A stretch of 54,187 nucleotides of DNA, from positions 1-54,187 of the IMG/VR virus record IMGVR_UViG_3300044655_000545. The stretch is one strand, 5' to 3'. The translations under genes and the position numbers were made by a program. Each line of letters starts with the position of its first letter. Position 1 is the stretch's first letter. The notes beneath the pieces are model-generated. The model searched no databases, had not been told where the DNA came from, and worked only from the letters and a program-made list of their open reading frames with translations. This document shows positions 22,883 to 30,609 of the stretch, piece after piece. This stretch comes from a virus.

Positions 22883-24703
22883 ATGAAACCTGTCTATCTT
22901 GATTTTGAAACAATGGCCATTGGCCCACGGCCGGAGTATCCTCCTGTGCCAGTTGGCTTGGCCGTCTACGACCCTGAAGGTGAATACCCAGACGGCTACC
23001 ACGCCTTTGGCCACCTTACAGGCAATAACACAACGCAAGCAGCTGTTAAAGCTATGATGGAGCTTATCTATGATAGTGGGAGAGATATTTGCTTTCATAA
23101 CGCTATGTTTGACCTTGATGTTGCTGAGACGCATTTGGATGTACCCATCCCACAGAACACCACAGTCATACACGATACTCTTATACTTGCTTTTCTCCAC
23201 GATCCACACGTACAATCTTTATCATTAAAAGACTTGGTTGTTACTTGGAGCTTGGACACGCCTAATGAAAGGGATGAGCTGAAGGAGTGGATCCTTGCTA
23301 ATGTTGATGAGGCACGTCGTAAAAAGTCTACATGGGGTGCATACATCTCCCGCGGCCCCGTGGAATTGGTAGGCAAATACGCCGCAGCTGACGTGCGGCT
23401 TACAAGCAAGCTTTATGAGTATCTTATCGAGCAGGTTTTACCCGCACAGCAGGAGGCTTACCACCGTGAGGTGGCTTTGATTCCAATGTTGCTTGAAAAC
23501 TCGCGGTTAGGCGTAAGGGTTGATCGAGTCGGTTTGCAAAAAGCAAAAGAGCAAGCAGTAGTAGATATTGAAAAGTGTAATGTTTGGGTTCGCGCATTGT
23601 TAGGTTCTCCTGATTTGAATCTTGACAGCGATAAAGAGCTGGTCAATAGTATTTATCCCACAGAATACTGGTTGAAAGATAATGGGTGGCCTACCACGGA
23701 TAAGGGCCAGCCTAGAGCCGATAAAGAAACATTTGAAGAACTAATCACACACGCGGAGTTAAAAGATGTCCTCAGATATAGAGCCAACCTATCAACATGT
23801 TTGTCAACTTTCATTGAGCCCTGGTTACAAGCTTCTGCATCTACAGGTCGAATCTACACAAACTGGAACAGTGTACGAGGTGAACGTGGGGGTACACGAA
23901 CCGGCCGACTCTCCTCAACACCCAACTTTCAAAATGCGCCTGTCCGTTATCCGAAAGTTACCCTCCCCCCTGCTTTGGAAGTTGCACCCCTCCCGCTCAT
24001 CCGCAGCTTCATCCTAGCCGATGAAGGGCATAAGCTAATTGCATGTGACTTCAACGCTCAAGAGTTGCGTATCTTTGCGCACTTTGAAGGTGGTGATTTG
24101 ATGAAGCAATACCAAGCCGATGCACGTGCTGATCTGCACACTTACGCTGCCAAAATGATGACCGAGGCCAGCGGCCGTGAGGTGTCAAGGACTTACTCCA
24201 AAGGCGTATCATTTGCTATTCTCTACGGCGCTGGGCCTAAGAAAATCAGTGAAATGCTTGAGGTAGACTATGAAATGGCAAAGACATTGATGGATGCATA
24301 TACCACCGCCGTGGCTCCGGGCCTCAAGACGATGCAATCAACCATGCGGACAAGGTATAAATTGAACCAACCATTGAAAACCATTGGCGGGCGTCTTATC
24401 AAGATGGAACCGCCTAAGATTATCAATGGCCGTCTGCGTGAGTTCGATTACAAAGGGGTTAACCTTTTGATTCAAGGCTCCGCGGCTGATCAGGCCAAGG
24501 CTGCCATGCTGCTGTATCAAACCAAGCGGCAAGGCAGTAGGCTTCTACTTAGTGTGCATGATGAGCTGGTTATCTCAGCTCCGGAAGAGCACGTTGAGCG
24601 TGAGGCTGAATGCTTAACATGGTCTATGTGCAATGCATTAACGATGGATGTGCCTATGGTCAGTGATTACAAAATCGGCAATACGTATCAGGAGGTCAAA
24701 TGA
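22883..24703 (+). CDS. polA: family A DNA polymerase with 3'-5' exonuclease
   Basis: A 606-residue replicative polymerase. The exonuclease domain shows DFET near the N-terminus, FHNAMFD around residue 71 and the YAAAD motif near residue 166, completing DEDDy. The polymerase domain has motif A ACDFNAQELR (about 388), motif B SKGVSFAILYG (about 439) and motif C SVHDELV (about 557). There is no 5'-3' exonuclease domain, as usual in phages. The position equivalent to E. coli Phe762 is Phe. Starting at ATG 22802 would add 27 residues rich in cysteine (CWTCSNCKC) that look like translated leader, so ATG 22883 is chosen, though it lacks a ribosome site. Confidence 0.93.
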   Translation: MKPVYLDFETMAIGPRPEYPPVPVGLAVYDPEGEYPDGYHAFGHLTGNNTTQAAVKAMMELIYDSGRDICFHNAMFDLDVAETHLDVPIPQNTTVIHDTLILAFLHDPHVQSLSLKDLVVTWSLDTPNERDELKEWILANVDEARRKKSTWGAYISRGPVELVGKYAAADVRLTSKLYEYLIEQVLPAQQEAYHREVALIPMLLENSRLGVRVDRVGLQKAKEQAVVDIEKCNVWVRALLGSPDLNLDSDKELVNSIYPTEYWLKDNGWPTTDKGQPRADKETFEELITHAELKDVLRYRANLSTCLSTFIEPWLQASASTGRIYTNWNSVRGERGGTRTGRLSSTPNFQNAPVRYPKVTLPPALEVAPLPLIRSFILADEGHKLIACDFNAQELRIFAHFEGGDLMKQYQADARADLHTYAAKMMTEASGREVSRTYSKGVSFAILYGAGPKKISEMLEVDYEMAKTLMDAYTTAVAPGLKTMQSTMRTRYKLNQPLKTIGGRLIKMEPPKIINGRLREFDYKGVNLLIQGSAADQAKAAMLLYQTKRQGSRLLLSVHDELVISAPEEHVEREAECLTWSMCNALTMDVPMVSDYKIGNTYQEVK

Positions 24704-24792
24704 TGACACGTTGGGAAAAGATTGAAAGGGTTGTATTCCTTGTTGGGTTTATGGTTGTGTTGATGGACTTATACGTTTGGAGGCCGTTATGA
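24700..24792 (+). CDS. 30-residue single-pass membrane peptide
   Basis: A short gene tightly fitted between polymerase and the next gene. ATG 24700 (or the adjacent ATG 24703) follows a perfect GGAGG at 24691-24695 and overlaps the polymerase stop. Its own TGA (24790-24792) overlaps the next ATG. The product starts MMTRWEKIERVV and continues as one hydrophobic helix (VVFLVGFMVVLMDLYVW), with the charged end predicted to stay inside. The two flanking overlaps and strong ribosome site support real translation. The function is unknown; it could act on the host membrane or as superinfection exclusion. Confidence 0.7.
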   Translation: MMTRWEKIERVVFLVGFMVVLMDLYVWRPL

Positions 24793-25082
24793 CAGCAGCA
24801 TACTTTGAAGATCATCCAACAGACCCTGACAAGGTGATCATGCGTAAACCACGGCTTGACCAAGGGCCAGACTACGAGCGAGGATTTATTGATGGCATGA
24901 TGTATCAGACGCAGACCACTGTGAACAGAGCAGTTGATGCAATGTCAAAGCCAAAGCGTAATGAAGTGCTTGAAGAAGTTGCGCGTGAAATTGAAAAGAT
25001 GACTGCCTTTGGCACAGATACTATTTCAAGCTTTGCAGTATACGTAAGGAACATGAAGGATGCCAAGACCAAAACCTCCTGA
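24789..25082 (+). CDS. hypothetical early protein
   Basis: A 97-residue soluble protein with GPDYERGFIDGMMYQ followed by a long charged helix. ATG 24789 has GGAGG (24779-24783) and overlaps the previous stop codon. The 3' end overlaps the next gene by 23 bases. No family was recognised. Confidence 0.7.
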   Translation: MTAAYFEDHPTDPDKVIMRKPRLDQGPDYERGFIDGMMYQTQTTVNRAVDAMSKPKRNEVLEEVAREIEKMTAFGTDTISSFAVYVRNMKDAKTKTS

Positions 25083-25248
25083 GCCTTTGATAGGCAGACA
25101 AGTACGAATGTCAGATAGACAATGGATTATCTTTAATCATCTTGGCGGCGCTGAATGGTTAAGAAAATTGCTAGATAAAAAAGACCCGTTCCCTAAACAA
25201 TATTACGAGAAACTAAAAGATGCAAATAATGGAACTGATAAAGTATGA
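25060..25248 (+). CDS. small conserved phage protein
   Basis: A 62-residue protein with RMSDRQWIIFNHLGGAEWLRKLL, a compact helical motif (W-x-x-F-x-x-L-GG-A-x-W-L-R) that I have seen in small phage and plasmid proteins and that may be a ribbon-helix or HTH-type DNA binder. TAAGGA precedes ATG 25060. The gene overlaps both neighbours, so the frame is held by translational coupling. Confidence 0.65.
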   Translation: MPRPKPPEPLIGRQVRMSDRQWIIFNHLGGAEWLRKLLDKKDPFPKQYYEKLKDANNGTDKV

Positions 25249-25447
25249 TCACGAAAGAGGTTGCTTTGTTGCAAAAAGCAATAAACCTACCGCAGCCCTT
25301 ACCCCTTGGGAGGAATTGGCGCAGGTAAAAAGACCTAGCATCTTTCTGAAAGACCCTAAGTTTAGAGCTTCTAAAAACGTACCGCAAATGGTTATTGCTA
25401 ACCCCAAGCCGTTCTTCCCCTACAATGAAACTCTGAAAGACAAGTGA
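25220..25447 (+). CDS. hypothetical small protein
   Basis: A 75-residue basic protein overlapping the previous gene by 29 bases. A second in-frame ATG at 25229 (MELIKYDHE) is an alternative start. There is no recognisable domain or clear ribosome site. The stop codon overlaps the next start, so it is likely translated in series ahead of the Cas4-like nuclease. Confidence 0.6.
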   Translation: MQIMELIKYDHERGCFVAKSNKPTAALTPWEELAQVKRPSIFLKDPKFRASKNVPQMVIANPKPFFPYNETLKDK

Positions 25448-26082
25448 TGGCGTATTCAAATTCATCAATCAAAACTTATGAAGACTGTCCTTACAAGTAT
25501 AAGTTGACTCGCATCGAGCATCGACATGAGCCAGCAGGCGACGCCGCGGAACGTGGCAAGATGATCCACGCCGAGTTTGAAGATGCTTTGATCAATCTCA
25601 ATCTAATTCCCGATGAACGCAAGTTTTGGCTGCCTTACCTTGAAGAGCTTGTTGCAAAGAAAACTCGCAGCGAGGTAGAGTTTGCTGTGACCAAGGATTG
25701 GCAACCATGTGACTTCAAGGCCCCCGAGGCTTGGGTAAGGGGTATCTATGACGCTGTGTACTTCGATGGCGCCAGAGCCCACGTCCTTGACTGGAAGACC
25801 GGCAAAGAGCGTGAGTATGGTGAGCAGTTAAAGTTGTATGCAACAATCATCTTGGCCAGCCATCCTGAGATAGAGACCGTAACCACCGAGATTTGCTACA
25901 TTGACTTAAACAAGCAATCACCTTACCCAGAATACACACGCAAAGAGTTCCCAGACTTACAAGCTTGGCTTTCAGCACGTGTAGGCAAACTTGAGAAGGA
26001 TGACATCTTTGCGCCTAAGCCGTCCTACGGCTGCAGGTGGTGTCATTTCCGCAAATCCAATGGCGGGCCCTGCCAATGGTAA
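25447..26082 (+). CDS. Cas4/RecB-like PD-(D/E)xK nuclease with Fe-S cysteines
   Basis: A 211-residue exonuclease-like protein. The PD-(D/E)xK core has GKMIHAEFED, GIYDAV, LDWKTGK (D-x-K) and QLKLYA (Q-x3-Y). Four cysteines sit as in Cas4/AddB: Cys14 in the N-terminal YEDCPYKYKL, and Cys196, Cys199 and Cys209 at the C-terminus, likely holding an iron-sulfur cluster. A role in DNA end resection or recombination is expected. A GTG at 25444 is an alternative start; ATG 25447 is preferred. It is followed by a second nuclease and an SNF2-type helicase in overlapping frames. Confidence 0.88.
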   Translation: MAYSNSSIKTYEDCPYKYKLTRIEHRHEPAGDAAERGKMIHAEFEDALINLNLIPDERKFWLPYLEELVAKKTRSEVEFAVTKDWQPCDFKAPEAWVRGIYDAVYFDGARAHVLDWKTGKEREYGEQLKLYATIILASHPEIETVTTEICYIDLNKQSPYPEYTRKEFPDLQAWLSARVGKLEKDDIFAPKPSYGCRWCHFRKSNGGPCQW

Positions 26083-26363
26083 CCAAAGTTTTGCTTGAGC
26101 GGCATTTGGAGACTTACTTCTCTGCCGCTTGCAAGAAACGTGGCTTGCTTACGTTGAAGTTGAACGTACGCTACGCGCGTGGTTGGCCCGATCGTATTGT
26201 GCCATTGAAAGGCGGCGGGGTTTTGTGGGTAGAACTAAAGCGGCCCGGAGGTAAAACCTCAGCGTTGCAGGACAAGGTGCATAAAGACTTGGAAAAGTTT
26301 GGCCACCACGTCCACATCATTGACTCTAAGGAAGGTATCGACAATGTTTTGGGAACCGCATGA
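26076..26363 (+). CDS. VRR-NUC domain nuclease
   Basis: A 95-residue stand-alone VRR-NUC protein. The catalytic core is GWPDRIVPL, then VLWVELKRPG (D...E-x-K), then TSALQDKVHKDL, and a final HVHIIDS strand. Such phage proteins cleave branched or structured DNA and typically adjoin SNF2-like helicases, as here. The ATG at 26076 overlaps the Cas4-like stop region by 7 bases. No separate ribosome site is visible, implying coupling. Confidence 0.9.
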   Translation: MVTKVLLERHLETYFSAACKKRGLLTLKLNVRYARGWPDRIVPLKGGGVLWVELKRPGGKTSALQDKVHKDLEKFGHHVHIIDSKEGIDNVLGTA

Positions 26364-27741
26364 GTACCAGAAAGAAGCTGTAAAGTTTCTGGTGGAAAAA
26401 GGCTCGGCAGCTTTATGGCTGGATCCTGGGCTTGGTAAAACAGCTGTTGTCTTGTCGGCTTTTAGAATCCTGAAGCTTAAGGGTTTGGCCAAGAAGATGT
26501 TGGTCATTGCCCCGCTCAGGCCTGTGCATGGCGTGTGGCCGCCTGAAGCCAAGAAGTGGGAGCAGTTTGCAGATTACTCAGTTGGCGTGCTGCATGGCGG
26601 CACCAAGGCTAAGGTCTTGAAGCAACAGCATGACATATATGTTATCAACTTTGAAGGCCTTGGCTGGCTGTCTTCGCAACTTAATGGCAAAGATTGGCCC
26701 TTCCAGATCCTGACGGTGGATGAGATATCTTATATGAAAAACACGCAAACTCAAAGGTTTAAAACAATAAAGCCTTTGTTGGATAAGTTTGACCGCAGGT
26801 GGGGGTTAACCGGCTCTCCAGCCCCAAACAGCTTGCTTGACATCTTTGGCCCGCAGCTTATCCTTGACCAAGGGGCTACCTTTGGCCCTTACATCTCACG
26901 ATTCCGTACTGAATACTTCTTTCCTTCCGGTTACGGCGGGTATGAGTGGAAGCTGCAATCTGATGGCGAGGCTAGGATCCATGCAGCCTTGGCTGGCAAG
27001 GTGCTTCGTATGGCAGCGCTGGACCATCTAGATTTGCCCGAGTTAACTTATAACGACATTATGGTAGATCTACCCCCAAAGGCTAGAAAACTGTACGACG
27101 CCTTTGAAAACGACCTGACCGTGGAATTGAATAGCGGGAATGTAACTGCAGTCAACGCCGCCGTGGCCGTAATGAAAGGCCAGCAAATTGCCAATGGTGG
27201 TTCTTACTTAGATGATGATGGAAGCGGCGATGCTAGAACAAGTATACACCTTCATGATGCGAAGACGGAAGCGGTTCTCGATCTGGTCGAGGAGCTATCA
27301 GGCCAACCTTGCATCATCGGTTATCATTTTGCGCATGACCTCGAGAGGCTTAAAGGTGCCTTTCCGGATGCGCCTATCATTGGCAGTGGGGTCATTGGCC
27401 ATAAACTTGATTCTATTATTAATGATTGGAACGCCGGTAAGATACCTGTTCTTTTGGCTCACCCTATGTCGGCGGGTCATGGCCTTAACTTACAAGGTAC
27501 TGGACATGCAGTCATCTGGTATTCGCTGACTTGGAGCCTTGAGGTCTACGAGCAGTTTATTCGCAGACTCTGGAGGCAGGGTCAAAAGAATCATATTGTC
27601 GTGCATCACATCATGGCTAAAGACACCATTGATGAAGCCATCATGATGGCCATCAGGCGAAAAGATAAAACGCAGCAAACTTTGTTAACCGCAGTGCGTG
27701 ACTACGTTAATCGTGATACAATCAATCCCGTTGACCATTGA
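26344..27741 (+). CDS. SNF2-family DEAD/DEAH-like helicase
   Basis: A 465-residue superfamily 2 helicase/translocase. Motif Q-like HEYQKEAV is followed by motif I DPGLGKT, motif Ia VIAPLRPVHGVW, motif II VDEIS (instead of DEAH/DESH), motif III GLTGSPAPN, and motifs V/VI NLQG and YEQFIRRLWRQGQ. Phage members are thought to remodel recombination or stalled-replication intermediates, in a role like T4 UvsW. ATG 26344 has AAGGAAGG upstream and lies inside the VRR-NUC gene by 20 bases, binding the pair functionally. Confidence 0.92.
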   Translation: MFWEPHEYQKEAVKFLVEKGSAALWLDPGLGKTAVVLSAFRILKLKGLAKKMLVIAPLRPVHGVWPPEAKKWEQFADYSVGVLHGGTKAKVLKQQHDIYVINFEGLGWLSSQLNGKDWPFQILTVDEISYMKNTQTQRFKTIKPLLDKFDRRWGLTGSPAPNSLLDIFGPQLILDQGATFGPYISRFRTEYFFPSGYGGYEWKLQSDGEARIHAALAGKVLRMAALDHLDLPELTYNDIMVDLPPKARKLYDAFENDLTVELNSGNVTAVNAAVAVMKGQQIANGGSYLDDDGSGDARTSIHLHDAKTEAVLDLVEELSGQPCIIGYHFAHDLERLKGAFPDAPIIGSGVIGHKLDSIINDWNAGKIPVLLAHPMSAGHGLNLQGTGHAVIWYSLTWSLEVYEQFIRRLWRQGQKNHIVVHHIMAKDTIDEAIMMAIRRKDKTQQTLLTAVRDYVNRDTINPVDH

Positions 27742-27752
27742 AAGGAATTTAT

Positions 27753-28025
27753 ATGCAATTTACGCCTATTGTCGAAAGACCTAACCCCATCCAACAGGAA
27801 GATACTGACATGTCAGAAGCAAAGCTACGCGCCCGTGCAAACAAAAAAGCAATCATTACTTTGGTTGCAGAAACCAACCCAAAGCGTAACAACACGTTGT
27901 CACGTGAACGTTTTGCTTTGTACCGCACTGGCATGACAGTTGCTGAATACATCCAAGCAGGTGGCAGATCAGGTGATGTGAATCACGACGCTGCTGAGGG
28001 CTACATCACGCTTGCATTGCCATGA
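27753..28025 (+). CDS. small conserved phage/plasmid protein
   Basis: A 90-residue protein. Residues 40-90 carry NPKRNNTLSRERFALYRTGMTVAEYIQAGG, a pattern I recognise from many phages and plasmids as a conserved protein of unknown function. ATG 27753 follows the recurring CATTGAAAGG leader. A shorter start at 27810 is possible. The stop overlaps the next start (ATGA). Confidence 0.7.
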   Translation: MQFTPIVERPNPIQQEDTDMSEAKLRARANKKAIITLVAETNPKRNNTLSRERFALYRTGMTVAEYIQAGGRSGDVNHDAAEGYITLALP

Positions 28026-28933
28026 ACATCTTAATTACCGGCGTTACAGAGACGCATACCAACCATCCGCAGCGTGCCAGTTCAACCAAGTTTGTTTCCA
28101 TTCCTGAATTGATGGCATCAGCCTTTGGCCGTATGGGGCATCATGTTGATCATCGTGCCGTTACATCAGGTGAAGACCTCACCCGTTACGACAAAGTGTT
28201 TGTGTACCTATACCCCTTGGATCACAATGCTTTGGATCCTGAGGGTGCCTTGTGGGCCTTAGAAAGCCGCTTTGATGCTTATGTTTGCCTTGATGATTGG
28301 GCTTTCCAAAAGATCCTACCATCATGGGAAAGTAAGATTGCACCCGAGTCGTTGTGTGAGCATACATGGATTGCACCGCTATTTCCATGGGGCAACACCA
28401 AGGCCATGGGCTTGCCAGTAGAAGACATTATTGCATGGGATCCAAGCCCGCTGTATGAAATGCCTGCTGTGCATCAAATGTCTTGGGATCGTCGTAAAAC
28501 CGAATGGTACAACGCATCACTTTCAAAAGAGGCGCATGATTGGGCTACGGCTCAGCACCTTGCATGGCCTATTCACAGTGTGGGTGGCAAGGCACTAGGT
28601 CAGCCAAGAATCCTTGAGTCCGATGTTGTTTGGCAATACGGCAGTTATAAAGGCGTTCTTTGCCCTACGTATAAGCATGCAGGCTGCGGCTGGTGGCGTA
28701 TTCGTTACTTGCACGCAGCGCATGCCGGCTGCGTTCTTGGCGGCGACCCCAAAGAGCTTGGCATCATTGATGCATCATATGATTACACACTCCATGAATT
28801 AGAAAGCATGGATGATTACCAACTTCAACTGACTGCAGCGCAGCAGGCAACTTACTTGCGCACCGCGTCGCTTGAAGACACACTATCAAAACTTGAGGGT
28901 ATCTTAAATGATCGTAATTCTAGAAGGGGCTGA
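28022..28933 (+). CDS. putative GT-B glycosyltransferase
   Basis: A 303-residue protein that reads like a GT-B enzyme. A Rossmann-type start (MNILITG) leads to a GHHVDHRAVTSGEDL strand-helix and YDKVFVYLYPLD. A second half has KGVLCPTYKHAGCGWWRIRYLHAAHAGCVLGGD, comparable to the C-terminal nucleotide-sugar region of GT-B enzymes (R-x-x-E-x-x-A-x-x-x-V), and a helical tail. The layout resembles T4 beta-glucosyltransferase. It overlaps the kinase gene, which overlaps the dCMP-hydroxymethylase-like gene, so glucosylation of hydroxymethylcytosine in DNA is a reasonable hypothesis. Similarity is by eye only. Confidence 0.5.
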   Translation: MNILITGVTETHTNHPQRASSTKFVSIPELMASAFGRMGHHVDHRAVTSGEDLTRYDKVFVYLYPLDHNALDPEGALWALESRFDAYVCLDDWAFQKILPSWESKIAPESLCEHTWIAPLFPWGNTKAMGLPVEDIIAWDPSPLYEMPAVHQMSWDRRKTEWYNASLSKEAHDWATAQHLAWPIHSVGGKALGQPRILESDVVWQYGSYKGVLCPTYKHAGCGWWRIRYLHAAHAGCVLGGDPKELGIIDASYDYTLHELESMDDYQLQLTAAQQATYLRTASLEDTLSKLEGILNDRNSRRG

Positions 28934-29849
28934 TGGCGGGGGAAAGACTACCCTGTCAGAGACCTTGCGACAACGATTGCAGAAGGACAAGATGACCCAT
29001 GTCGTAAAGCATGGCCCGTATAAAGGTATGAATACCGAGGACCTTTGCCGTACGTATTTTCGTGGCATGACAGCGGCGTTGACCTACGATGACCATGTCA
29101 TCATGGATAGGTCATGGCTGTCTGAGCCAATCTATGGCAGCGTGTATCGTAAAGGCGATAACCGCATTGATATGCCGCGCCGTAGAATGTTAGAGCGTGC
29201 AGCCTTGGCACGGGGTGTTGTGGTTATTCATTGTCAACCTGATTTTGAAGTGTGTATGCAAACATTCAAAGATCGCATTGAGGATGAGTACTTAGACAAT
29301 ATCAAACAATTGGAACAAGTGTATGAAGGCTATTCCTCACTGCCTATGGATACCTCACTGCCAGTCATCACCTACGACTATACCAAAGATGATATAGAAG
29401 AGTTGTTCATCAAGCTTGCAACCAAGACAATGACTAACAAATCATCCGGTGGCGGCGCCTTTGTTGAAGGCAATACACTAATGCTTTGCGACAAGGGGCC
29501 TCGTACAAATGTTAAGTCCACCGCAGCCGTGGTGCCTTTCATTAACTTCTTGGATAATGATGGCCCTAGCAGAATGCTGGCTGAAACCTTGGAGCGTGAG
29601 AATGTACCTGAAACTGGTTTGTACTGGGTTAACACTCAAACTTACCAAGGCACACCCATGGATTCAAGCTTCATCAAACAGTTGAAGCCAAAACGTATCT
29701 ACGCCCTTGGCAACAATGCCTACACATGGGCATTAAACAATGAAGTGCCTGTAATTAAATTACCACCACCTTTGTATCACATGCAACACTATCCCGACCA
29801 ACCCTATTTAATTACGGAAGCTGATTATGGAAATGCTGATTCGCAATGA
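28908..29849 (+). CDS. dNMP kinase fused to a UDG-like domain
   Basis: A 313-residue two-domain protein. Residues 1-180 are a thymidylate-kinase-like P-loop: GADGGGKT (7-14) and the DRS motif at 67-69 followed by WLSEPIYG. Residues about 185-305 resemble the uracil-DNA glycosylase superfamily: FLDNDGPSRML, YWVNTQTYQGTP, LKPKRIYALGNNA and a final PPPLYHMQHYP where family 4/5 glycosylases have HPS. The catalytic residues of glycosylases are not obvious, so this domain may bind modified bases instead. GAGGG precedes ATG 28908. The kinase could phosphorylate hydroxymethyl-dCMP, as T4 gp1 does, or act on bases in DNA. Confidence 0.7.
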   Translation: MIVILEGADGGGKTTLSETLRQRLQKDKMTHVVKHGPYKGMNTEDLCRTYFRGMTAALTYDDHVIMDRSWLSEPIYGSVYRKGDNRIDMPRRRMLERAALARGVVVIHCQPDFEVCMQTFKDRIEDEYLDNIKQLEQVYEGYSSLPMDTSLPVITYDYTKDDIEELFIKLATKTMTNKSSGGGAFVEGNTLMLCDKGPRTNVKSTAAVVPFINFLDNDGPSRMLAETLERENVPETGLYWVNTQTYQGTPMDSSFIKQLKPKRIYALGNNAYTWALNNEVPVIKLPPPLYHMQHYPDQPYLITEADYGNADSQ

Positions 29850-30609
29850 GCCTGAGCTCATCAATCTTTACAACGTGCTGCAAAAGCATGGCACTTGGAC
29901 AAGTCCACGCGGCGAAAAATGCCTTGAGATTGAGAACTTTACTTACACTGTCAACCCCTTTGTAAGGTTTAATTCATTCAAAGGTCGTAACTTCAATGTG
30001 AAGTACCTTAAGCGCGAAATGGCTTGGTACATCAACGCTGATCCGTATGATCTTAGCATTGCAGAGCACGCTGCGCAGTGGGGCAAAATCGTAGCCAACG
30101 GCAAGTTGAATAGCAACTACGGCAGTTATTGGTTTGGCAAACACGGCGCTCTGCATATTGCAAAGCTGCTTACGCAGGATCCAATGTCCCGCCGTGCTGT
30201 GATTCCAATGTACGGCACTGACATAGACCATATGGATATAGAGGCAAAGGATGTTCCATGCACGCTGGCCATTGAGTTCCGGATCAGGAATGGCAGACTG
30301 AACGCCAGAGCTATTATGCGTAGCCAAGATATTCTTTGGGGCATGGCAAATGACTTGCCAACTTTCAGCTTCCTGCAGGAAATTGTGGCTAACTTGGTTG
30401 GCGCTGAAATGGGAACCTTAACAGTATCTGCAGGTTCTTTCCACGTCTATGAGTCTCGATTGACCATGTTCAATGACATCATCAACGCCAATTTGCATTT
30501 GCCAGTTGAAGACAAGCCTCCACGGATTAACAGGTACGAGGCCAACCTCTTGGCAGGCAAATCCATCAACCCTACTTTTGAGTTTGCAAAATGGCTATCG
30601 AACGTGTAG
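29827..30609 (+). CDS. dCMP hydroxymethylase-like enzyme (thymidylate synthase fold)
   Basis: A 260-residue thymidylate-synthase-superfamily enzyme that transfers a one-carbon unit to C5 of a pyrimidine nucleotide. The nucleophile is Cys145 (VPCT) and the general Glu is E64 (EMAWY). NSNYG and SRRAV supply phosphate/base contacts, and GSFHVYESR is near the C-terminus. The substrate-selecting position, Asn177 in E. coli thymidylate synthase, is Asp176 here in MRSQDILWGMAND. It is 31 residues after the Cys, as in T4 gp42 (Cys148/Asp179), whose MRSNDVVFGFRND motif is strikingly similar. This predicts dCMP rather than dUMP as substrate, producing hydroxymethyl-dCMP. It overlaps the kinase gene by 23 bases. 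Confidence 0.8.
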   Translation: MEMLIRNEPELINLYNVLQKHGTWTSPRGEKCLEIENFTYTVNPFVRFNSFKGRNFNVKYLKREMAWYINADPYDLSIAEHAAQWGKIVANGKLNSNYGSYWFGKHGALHIAKLLTQDPMSRRAVIPMYGTDIDHMDIEAKDVPCTLAIEFRIRNGRLNARAIMRSQDILWGMANDLPTFSFLQEIVANLVGAEMGTLTVSAGSFHVYESRLTMFNDIINANLHLPVEDKPPRINRYEANLLAGKSINPTFEFAKWLSNV

